Under the pieces are notes generated by a model. That model was not told the DNA's origin and did no database searches. It saw nothing but the letters and a program-made list of their open reading frames with translations. A stretch of DNA of 15,568 nt, taken from NCBI GenBank assembly GCA_031429035.1, contig JANOYU010000031.1, positions 1 to 15,568 of the forward strand, written 5' to 3'. Source of the DNA: Methylotenera_A sp031429035. GTDB lineage: Bacteria; Pseudomonadota; Gammaproteobacteria; Burkholderiales; Methylophilaceae. Made by a program: the position numbers and the translations under genes. Of the stretch, positions 6,675 through 13,059 are shown in pieces (the first letter of the stretch is position 1; the number at the start of each line of letters is the position of its first letter).

Positions 6675-7871
6675 ATGCAGCAAAATTTTTATTTTTTTAT
6701 TGGTTTATTTTTTTTTGGTCAAGTTGCGCATGCTTACGATGCAGACGATTTTGCTAACTGGTTGCAAGATTTTAAGCAAGAAGCCAAAGCGGAACACATT
6801 TCAGCCAAAACCATTAAAAATACCTTTAAAAATAGCAAATATTTACCACAAGTGGTTGTGTTAGATCGCGCGCAACCCGAGTTTATATCTCCATTTTTAA
6901 GTTATGTAGGCAATCGCGTCACCCCTAGCAAAATAGCGCTTGGTAGAGCCATGCTGCAACAGCACGAGACACTATTAAATCGCGTCGAATCCAATTACGG
7001 CGTGCCCAAACAAGTGCTAGTTGCATTTTGGGGGCTAGAAACAGGTTATGGTGCCAATAAAGGCAATTTTGGCTTGCCTTCAAGCTTGATGACATTGGCT
7101 TATGAAGGTCGTCGAGCGGAATTTTTTCGTAATCAATTGCTCGATACCATGCGTATTATTGATGCTAAACATAATACTGTTGCAGGCATGCGTGGCTCGT
7201 GGGCGGGCGCCATGGGGCATATGCAATTTATGCCATCTACCATGCTAAAACATGGCATAGATGAAGATGGTGATGGCCGAATTAACATATGGACATCTCT
7301 GCCAGATGCGTTTGCCTCTGCCGCCAATTACCTATCCAAAACGGGCTGGCAGCAAGATGAGCCTGCCATGTTAGAAGTGACATTGCCTGCAAATTTTGAT
7401 TACAATTTAGCGCAACTAAATAACCGTAAAAGTGCTGAAAAATGGTCAACATTAGGCGTGCGCGATACAGAAAATAATGTACTGCCAGCCTTAGACAATG
7501 CGGCTATTATTTTGCCACAAGGCTGGCAAGGCCCAGCGTTTATGGTGTTTAGCAATTTTGATGTGATTATGGATTGGAATCGCTCGGTCAATTATGCACT
7601 TTCAGTGGCGCACCTAGCTAATCAATTGGTGGCAGATAAACCGATTATTGCCAACTCAGCGCTTGAAAATAAAGCCTTAAGCTTTAACCAAATGTGGGCG
7701 CTGCAAGCCAGATTAAACGAGCTGGGTTTTAAATGTGGAATGCCTGATGGATTTCCTGGCTTGCAAACGCAAGCGGCTATTAGGCAGTATCAAGCCACAC
7801 AAAAATTACCGCAAGATGGCTATGCCAGTGTTGGTTTGTATCAGCAGTTATTAAAGCCTGATACGCCATAA
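6675..7871 (+). CDS. MltB-family lytic murein transglycosylase with peptidoglycan-binding domain
   Basis: This enzyme cleaves the MurNAc-GlcNAc glycosidic bond of peptidoglycan in the periplasm, forming 1,6-anhydro ends. The 398 residues match the larger MltB-type (GH103) subgroup. A short hydrophobic leader ends in GQVAHA at residue 20, giving an exported protein with no lipobox cysteine, so it is probably soluble and not a lipoprotein. The catalytic glutamate is E122 in VAFWGLETGYGANKGNFG. Other family marks are GLPSSLMTLAYEGRR, GSWAGAMGHMQFMPST and DGDGRINIW. A C-terminal peptidoglycan-binding fold follows at about 335-395 (LQARLNELGFKCGMPDG, then QAAIRQYQATQKLP). The leader has no Lys/Arg in its n-region, and an in-frame stop just upstream excludes a longer start. 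It is the last gene of the operon, 1 nt after the epimerase stop. Confidence 0.94.
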   Translation: MQQNFYFFIGLFFFGQVAHAYDADDFANWLQDFKQEAKAEHISAKTIKNTFKNSKYLPQVVVLDRAQPEFISPFLSYVGNRVTPSKIALGRAMLQQHETLLNRVESNYGVPKQVLVAFWGLETGYGANKGNFGLPSSLMTLAYEGRRAEFFRNQLLDTMRIIDAKHNTVAGMRGSWAGAMGHMQFMPSTMLKHGIDEDGDGRINIWTSLPDAFASAANYLSKTGWQQDEPAMLEVTLPANFDYNLAQLNNRKSAEKWSTLGVRDTENNVLPALDNAAIILPQGWQGPAFMVFSNFDVIMDWNRSVNYALSVAHLANQLVADKPIIANSALENKALSFNQMWALQARLNELGFKCGMPDGFPGLQTQAAIRQYQATQKLPQDGYASVGLYQQLLKPDTP

Positions 7872-8112
7872 ATTACCTGCCCTGTAACCCTTATGGATAT
7901 TGGCTCGCAGAGCATTGTTTAGAAGATTTTAAATAAAATATAGAATATGAATATAGACTCATATAATCATGTTGTTGATAGCCATTATGTGTTGTAGAAT
8001 CAAACGCATAAAAACTCTATAGCCAATAACAAAAATAACAAAACGGTTTGCCTAACTTTCACAAATTATTTACCTACAATTAGTATTAACGCTAATGTAC
8101 TAAGGTTTTTTT
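7872..8112 (+). promoter_or_regulatory. Intergenic region with candidate chemoreceptor promoter
   Basis: This 241-base AT-rich spacer holds no ORF or clear terminator for the upstream operon. A candidate sigma-70 promoter is TTGTTG (7972-7977), 17 bp spacer, TAGAAT (7995-8000). A perfect TATAAT at 7962-7967 lacks a -35 partner. AAGG at 8102-8105, 7 nt before the ATG at 8113, is a clear Shine-Dalgarno. GCCAATAA at 8022-8029 resembles a flagellar sigma-28 -10 box but has no matching -35. Confidence 0.35.
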
Positions 8113-10245
8113 ATGATTAAACGTTTTATTGTTAATTTTTCGTTGCCGATTAAATTTTTATTGATGGCAACATTAACGCTGCTCATGTTTGCTGTTCCAA
8201 CCTACATTTTAATCCGCGATCAGCTTGAAAAAATTCAGATTGCCGCCACTGAAGAGGCTGGCCTTGCGCCGTCAGCTAGCTTAATTAAGCTTATTCAGCT
8301 TACACAGCAACACCGCGGCATGTCATCGCTTTTTCTAAATAATGATATTGATATTATGCAGCGACGCCAAGCAAAGCAAGATGAGCTTGAGCGCGCATTG
8401 ATGAGTGCGCAAGCGCTGCTACTAGATTGGAGCAAGACTAAAAGAGCAAGTCACTTATCAGATGAATGGAAAGTGCTTTCTCAAGCAGTTACTAACAAAG
8501 CATTGCCGGCGCCAGAAAGTTTTGCGCGGCACAGCACATTAATTGCAGAAGAGCTGGCTTTACTGCAAGATGTGGCAAACGAATCTGGTATTGTGTTGCA
8601 CCCAACTGCAGGCGGCTATCACTTGCAAATGGCAGTTTTAACGCACCTGCCAAAATTAAGTGAAGATTTGGCTAGAGTGCGTGGTTTAAGCGCGTCACTG
8701 CTTAAACAAGGTAAGGCAACATCTGAAGAAAAGCTCCGCATTAACACGCTCATTAGCTTGGCGAAAGAGAATTTAAACGATGCGCATAAATCAACTATGC
8801 TTGCGATGAATGCAGATGCATCGATCAAGCAACAGCTTAGTGGGCCGCTTGCCACTTTAATGTCTGCCGCAAATGACTGTATAAAACTAACCGAAGAAAA
8901 AGTGACACAAGCAGATAAACTTGATTATGCGCCAGCCCAGTATTTTGCCGAGATGACGCGATTGATTGATACACAATTTAGTTTTATTGACAAGAGTTTT
9001 AGTTCATTAGATCATGAATTTAAAGCTAATCAAGAGCATGCTAAAAACACATTAATTAAGGTAGTGGGTGCGCTAATTTTATTAGGCTTAATTTCACTTT
9101 TTATTATGTTGATTGTGATGCGCTACACAAGCTCTGCTTTTGGCAATGCGCTTAGTTTAACGCAAGCAATTTCTAATGGTGATTTAAGTAAAATAGTTAA
9201 CATTGAATCACGTGACGAGATAGGCCAGCTATTACTTGCTTTGCAAAAAATGCAAACCAACCTACGCAGCCTCATCTCACAAATTCAAATCTCGGCTGAC
9301 TCTATTAGCACTGGCGCCCAACAAATCTCTGCTGGCAATATCGATTTATCACAACGTACTGAAGAACAAGCCTCCAGCTTAGAAGAAACCGCCTCTAGCA
9401 TGGAACAAATGGCCAGCACCGTCAAACAAAATGCCGAAAACGCCAAACAAGCCAATATCATGGCCAATGAAGCCTCTGCCGTCGCCATTAAAGGCGGCCA
9501 AGCCGTCAATCAAGTGGTGGCCACCATGGCCCAGATTAATAGCAGCTCTAAAAAGATTGTGGATATTATTGGGGTGATTGACGGCATTGCCTTTCAAACC
9601 AATATACTGGCGCTAAATGCCGCCGTTGAAGCTGCTAGGGCCGGTGAGCAAGGCCGTGGCTTTGCCGTAGTGGCAGCCGAGGTACGTAGCCTAGCGCAAC
9701 GCAGCGCCACCGCCGCCAAAGAGATTAAACAACTGATTACCGATTCGGTTGACAATGTTGCAAGTGGCACCAAGCAAGTACAAGACGCTGGTGAAACCAT
9801 GGAAGAGATTGTCATTGCCGTTAAAATGGTCACCGATATTGTCAATGAAATAGCCGCTGCCTCACAAGAGCAAAGTAGCGGCATAGACCAAGTTAATAAC
9901 GCCATTACCAATATGGATGAAGTGGTGCAACAAAACGCCGCACTGGTAGAAGAAGCGGCAGCGGCCGCCAGCTCACTCGAAAGTAAAGCCGAAGGCTTAA
10001 CTAGAGCCACCAGCTTATTTAAACTAGGCACTGATAGCGATTACCACCGATTAAGCTATGAAGATAACGCAGACGATGCGGCGGAAGATAATATCAACAG
10101 CGCTAATTTAAATCAGGCCAACTTAAATAAAGTACAGGCAGCACGCGCCAGTGAGTTACCGCACCATAAAACTAAGAATCAGCGCCTTAAAGCGCCTAAA
10201 GCTAACCCTAAGCCGAATAAAGATGCCGATTGGGAGGAGTTTTAA
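8113..10245 (+). CDS. Methyl-accepting chemotaxis protein with CheR-binding C-terminal pentapeptide
   Basis: This is a transmembrane chemoreceptor that controls the CheA kinase; its ligand is unknown. Of 710 residues, TM1 is at about 14-34 and TM2 at about 315-337. The periplasmic region between is long (~280 residues), mostly helical, and contains QLTQQHRGMSSLFL, reminiscent of nitrate/nitrite-sensor-like helical domains (tentative). HAMP follows at about 338-392, then a signalling domain at about 395-640. Its hairpin tip (GIAFQTNILALNAAVEAARAGEQGRGFAVVA, 491-521) and length resemble Tsr/Tar-type receptors. Methylation helices carry EEQASSLEETASSMEQ and LVEEAAAAASSLE. After a ~65-residue hydrophilic tail the protein ends in DWEEF, the xWxxF pentapeptide known to tether CheR, fitting the cheR gene directly downstream. 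Codon use changes at the HAMP/signalling boundary. Confidence 0.96.
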   Translation: MIKRFIVNFSLPIKFLLMATLTLLMFAVPTYILIRDQLEKIQIAATEEAGLAPSASLIKLIQLTQQHRGMSSLFLNNDIDIMQRRQAKQDELERALMSAQALLLDWSKTKRASHLSDEWKVLSQAVTNKALPAPESFARHSTLIAEELALLQDVANESGIVLHPTAGGYHLQMAVLTHLPKLSEDLARVRGLSASLLKQGKATSEEKLRINTLISLAKENLNDAHKSTMLAMNADASIKQQLSGPLATLMSAANDCIKLTEEKVTQADKLDYAPAQYFAEMTRLIDTQFSFIDKSFSSLDHEFKANQEHAKNTLIKVVGALILLGLISLFIMLIVMRYTSSAFGNALSLTQAISNGDLSKIVNIESRDEIGQLLLALQKMQTNLRSLISQIQISADSISTGAQQISAGNIDLSQRTEEQASSLEETASSMEQMASTVKQNAENAKQANIMANEASAVAIKGGQAVNQVVATMAQINSSSKKIVDIIGVIDGIAFQTNILALNAAVEAARAGEQGRGFAVVAAEVRSLAQRSATAAKEIKQLITDSVDNVASGTKQVQDAGETMEEIVIAVKMVTDIVNEIAAASQEQSSGIDQVNNAITNMDEVVQQNAALVEEAAAAASSLESKAEGLTRATSLFKLGTDSDYHRLSYEDNADDAAEDNINSANLNQANLNKVQAARASELPHHKTKNQRLKAPKANPKPNKDADWEEF

Positions 10246-10282
10246 ACGATAAAGCCATGTTGGTAGCATTAAACAAAACATA

Positions 10283-11194
10283 ATGAAAATAGATACACCA
10301 AATAAGCAAGAACTGCAGCGTGAGTTTTTATTTACTAATGACGATTTTGATACGGTACGCAAACTTATTTACGGCTATGCTGGCATTAATTTATCTAGCA
10401 CAAAAAAAGATATGGTCTACAGCCGGCTTGGTAGGCGGCTACGTGCAACCGGTTATAAAAAATTCAGCGATTATATTTTAGCGCTAGATAATGGCAAAGG
10501 CGGCGAGTGGGAATCGTTTGTGAACGCGCTTACCACCAACCTCACCTCGTTTTTTCGCGAAGCGCACCATTTTCCGGTGTTAGCTGCCCATATTAAACAA
10601 TGTAAGCAGCGCCCCATTCAAATTTGGTGCAATGCTGCATCGACTGGCGAAGAACCCTACACCATCGCCATGACACTGGTGGATGCGTTTGACAGCTTTA
10701 CCCCGCCAGTGCGCATTATCGCCACCGATATTGACACGCAAGCCCTACAAAAAGCCAGCTCTGGTGTATATACGCTAGAACAAGTTGAAAAATTACCCAA
10801 AGAAACGCTGCAGCGCTTTTTTTTAAAAGGCCGCGGCAAACAGCAAGGTCAAGTTAAAATTCGCGACGAGTTACGCGCACTAATTAGTTTTAGCCAATTA
10901 AATTTGCAAGATGCTTGGCCTGTAACTGGTCCGTTTGATGCCATTTTTTGCCGAAACGTGATGATTTATTTTGACAAAGCCACACAACATAAAATTTTGC
11001 AAAAATTCGCCCCCATCATGCAACCCGATGCGTTATTATTTGCAGGGCACTCTGAAAGCTTGTTAGATTTAACTGACTTGTTTAAATCGCGCGGCAAAAC
11101 CGTTTATAGCCTTTCAGACAAATATTTACAAAACAACGTGCATTTACAAAACAACGTGCATTTAAAAACCAACGCAGGGCTTACTAGCAAATAA
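10283..11194 (+). CDS. cheR: Chemotaxis protein methyltransferase CheR
   Basis: CheR transfers methyl groups from S-adenosylmethionine to receptor glutamates in the cytoplasm, raising kinase activity. The 303 residues show the N-terminal helical CheR domain (YAGINLSSTKKDMVYSRLGRRLR), then NLTSFFRE with the conserved arginine, then the SAM-binding IWCNAASTGEEPYTIAM at 114-130, ATDID at 147-151 for the ribose-binding acidic residue, and FCRNVMIYFD at 222-231. Its receptor partner is probably the adjacent gene, which ends in DWEEF. The ATG is 37 nt after that gene; no strong Shine-Dalgarno is visible. The C-terminus past the usual VYSLSDKY ending is extended by a duplicated LQNNVH, encoded by an 18-bp tandem repeat. 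cheD starts 1 nt downstream. Confidence 0.96.
   Translation: MKIDTPNKQELQREFLFTNDDFDTVRKLIYGYAGINLSSTKKDMVYSRLGRRLRATGYKKFSDYILALDNGKGGEWESFVNALTTNLTSFFREAHHFPVLAAHIKQCKQRPIQIWCNAASTGEEPYTIAMTLVDAFDSFTPPVRIIATDIDTQALQKASSGVYTLEQVEKLPKETLQRFFLKGRGKQQGQVKIRDELRALISFSQLNLQDAWPVTGPFDAIFCRNVMIYFDKATQHKILQKFAPIMQPDALLFAGHSESLLDLTDLFKSRGKTVYSLSDKYLQNNVHLQNNVHLKTNAGLTSK
11124..11164 (+). repeat. 18-bp in-frame tandem repeat at the cheR 3' end
   Basis: ATTTACAAAACAACGTGC occurs at 11124-11141 and 11142-11159, followed by a five-base start of a third unit (ATTTA). A degenerate third unit (ATTTAAAAACCAACG) may continue to about 11174. It encodes LQNNVH twice in the CheR tail, beyond the conserved fold. 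Confidence 0.95.
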
Positions 11195-11195
11195 T

Positions 11196-11813
11196 ATGGC
11201 GGCACAACCTCGATATCAGGCATCGCCCAGCCCAAATTTATATTTTGACCGCACCTTTAATATGGAGGCTTCTAAAATTGTGCCTGGTGAATATTACGTA
11301 ACACGGCGCGATATGGTACTGGTAACCGTGCTGGGATCGTGCGTGGCCGCTTGCATACGCGATAAAACCAATGGCATTGGTGGCATGAACCACTTTATGT
11401 TGCCTAAAAGCACCCATGAAAAAGCTGGCTGGCTGTCATCTTCTGCCCGTTATGGTGCCTATGCGATGGAGGTGATGATTAACCAAATTTTAAAACAAGG
11501 TGCCAAACGCGAGAATTTAGAAGCCAAAGTGTTTGGTGGCGGTGCTGTAATTAGAAATATGAGCTCGCTTAATGTAGGCGACGACAACGCAAAATTTGCC
11601 TTAGAATATTTAAAAAAAGAGCGTATTCCAGTGGTGGCCAAAGATTTATTGGGTGATTTGCCGCGCAAAGTGTATTACTTTCCACACTCAGGTAAAGTGC
11701 TGGTTAAAAAACTGCGCAGCATGCCAAACGACACCATTATTGTGCGCGAGCAAGAATATAATTCTCGCCTGACTAGCGGTAATATTGAGGGTGAAATTGA
11801 GTTATTTAAGTAA
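11196..11813 (+). CDS. cheD: Chemoreceptor glutamine deamidase CheD
   Basis: CheD converts specific receptor glutamines to glutamates, creating methylation sites for CheR, and in some bacteria is bound by CheC. The 205 residues are usual for proteobacterial CheD. The catalytic region is clear: GEYYVTRRDMVLVTVLGSCVAACIRD with nucleophile Cys49, then GGMNHFMLP with His66. The 17-residue Cys-His spacing equals that of T. maritima CheD (C27/H44). AKVFGGGAVI in the middle and the RKVYYFPHSGKVLVKKL segment near the end are also typical. The ATG at 11196 lies 1 nt after the cheR stop with no obvious Shine-Dalgarno, suggesting translational coupling. A second Met at residue 23 is possible, but betaproteobacterial CheD proteins usually have a comparable N-terminal extension. 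Confidence 0.96.
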   Translation: MAAQPRYQASPSPNLYFDRTFNMEASKIVPGEYYVTRRDMVLVTVLGSCVAACIRDKTNGIGGMNHFMLPKSTHEKAGWLSSSARYGAYAMEVMINQILKQGAKRENLEAKVFGGGAVIRNMSSLNVGDDNAKFALEYLKKERIPVVAKDLLGDLPRKVYYFPHSGKVLVKKLRSMPNDTIIVREQEYNSRLTSGNIEGEIELFK

Positions 11814-11841
11814 GTCTTGCAATCAATAATTGATAAAAATT

Positions 11842-12927
11842 ATGGCAAAAATAAAAGTACTTATTATTGATGATTCTGCGTTAATACGCGCTTTATTAAC
11901 AGAAATAATCAATCAAACCAATGATTTGGAAGTAATTGGCACTGCGCGCGACCCGCTTATTGCGCGTGAAAAAATACGCGCGCTTAACCCCGATGTGATT
12001 ACGCTAGATATTGAAATGCCGCGCATGGATGGCATTGAGTTTTTAGAAAAACTAATGCGCCTGCACCCGCTGCCAGTTTTGATGATTTCTACCCATACCG
12101 AACAAGGCTCTGCCGCCACCTTGCGCGCGCTAGAGCTAGGTGCGGTGGATTTTATTGCCAAACCCAAAGTAGATATTCAAAATAAATTAGAAACTTATGC
12201 CAACTTAATTACCGAAAAGATTCGCACTGCGGCACTGGCTAATGTGCGGCCGTTACATGGTGCTAGCTTAAAAAAACCTACTATAAAACCACAAAACTTA
12301 ATCCAGCTTAACGCATTAACACTTAAATCTAGCGCAAAAAAAATAAATCTAGAAACCCTTATCGTCATCGGCGCCTCCACTGGCGGTACCGAAGCCATTA
12401 AAGAAGTTTTAATTGACATGCCTGCAGATAGCCCGCCAATATTGGTGGTGCAGCACATGCCAGAAGGCTTTACCAAATCCTACGCGGCGCGGCTTAACAG
12501 CTTATGCAACATTGCAGTATACGAGGCGATGCATGGCGAGCCGTTACGCGCAGGCCATGCTTATTTAGCGCCTGGTGGCTATCATTTAAGCGTAATTGCA
12601 GCGGGCAAACAATTTATTTGCCAAATTTCACAAGACGATTTGGTAAACCACCACCGCCCTTCTGTTGACGTATTGTTTAACTCGGTAGCCAAGCTGACAA
12701 AATGTAATGTGATTGGCGTGCTGCTGACGGGCATGGGTAAAGATGGCGCTGTAGGCTTAAAAAAATTGCATGATTTGGGCGCAAAAACCTATGCACAAGA
12801 CGAAGCCAGCTGCGTGGTATTTGGCATGCCTAAAGAAGCAATTGCCTGCGGTGCCATTGATGAAGTGTTGCCGATTGACGAAATTGCTGGCAGTATTTTA
12901 ATGCATTTAGGTAAATATTTAGCTTAA
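11842..12927 (+). CDS. cheB: Chemotaxis response regulator protein-glutamate methylesterase CheB
   Basis: CheB removes methyl groups from (and can deamidate) receptor glutamates when phosphorylated by CheA, giving adaptation. ATG at 11842 yields 361 residues. An in-frame TTG at 11830 would add only four residues and is less likely. The receiver domain (about 1-120) has D10/D11, phospho-acceptor D56 in ITLDIEMPRMDG and K107 in FIAKPK. After a linker, the methylesterase domain carries the catalytic triad S179 (VIGASTGGTEA), H205 (VVQHMPEGF) and D301 (GMGKDGAVGL). All three are offset by exactly 15 from S164/H190/D286 of Salmonella CheB. The gene lies 28 nt after cheD and ends the chemotaxis cluster, converging on metG. 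Confidence 0.96.
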   Translation: MAKIKVLIIDDSALIRALLTEIINQTNDLEVIGTARDPLIAREKIRALNPDVITLDIEMPRMDGIEFLEKLMRLHPLPVLMISTHTEQGSAATLRALELGAVDFIAKPKVDIQNKLETYANLITEKIRTAALANVRPLHGASLKKPTIKPQNLIQLNALTLKSSAKKINLETLIVIGASTGGTEAIKEVLIDMPADSPPILVVQHMPEGFTKSYAARLNSLCNIAVYEAMHGEPLRAGHAYLAPGGYHLSVIAAGKQFICQISQDDLVNHHRPSVDVLFNSVAKLTKCNVIGVLLTGMGKDGAVGLKKLHDLGAKTYAQDEASCVVFGMPKEAIACGAIDEVLPIDEIAGSILMHLGKYLA

Positions 12928-12941
12928 ATAGCGCTACAGCA

Positions 12942-12995
12942 CAACCCTAGCATCCATGCGGGTTGCAGGGCATATTAAAAACAGCCTGTTTTAAA
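12942..12995. terminator. Weak hairpins between convergent cheB and metG
   Basis: CAACCC (12942-12947) pairs with GGGTTG (12960-12965), with an inner GCA/TGC stem and a TA bulge, but no T-run follows. A second small AT-rich hairpin, AAAACA-GCC-TGTTTT (12978-12992), comes next and is T-rich on both strands. Together they could end both convergent transcripts, but neither is a strong classical terminator. Confidence 0.35.
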
Positions 12996-13011
12996 GAACT
13001 ATTGCTAAATT

Positions 13012-13059
13012 ATGCGCGTTGTTTGACGCGCGCCATTCAATTCATGCGCGTTATTTGAC
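13012..13059. repeat. 16-bp direct repeat across the metG stop codon
   Basis: ATGCGCGTTGTTTGAC (13012-13027) and ATGCGCGTTATTTGAC (13044-13059) differ at one base and are 32 bp apart. The right copy includes the metG stop (TTA at 13051-13053 on plus) and its last codon; the left copy lies just past the stop. Confidence 0.9.

Noticed and set aside
7903..7913. GCTC-GCA-GAGC hairpin as terminator of the metallopeptidase-transglycosylase operon
   Set aside because: A 4-bp stem with no proper T-run is too weak to call.
8003..8029. Flagellar sigma-28 promoter before the chemoreceptor
   Set aside because: GCCAATAA is close to the -10 box but no TAAAGTTT-like -35 lies at the needed distance.
9594..10031. 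Minus-strand 145-codon reading frame within the chemoreceptor
   Set aside because: A shadow of the conserved, Ala-rich signalling domain; low complexity Ser/Ala/Thr composition and no supporting signals.
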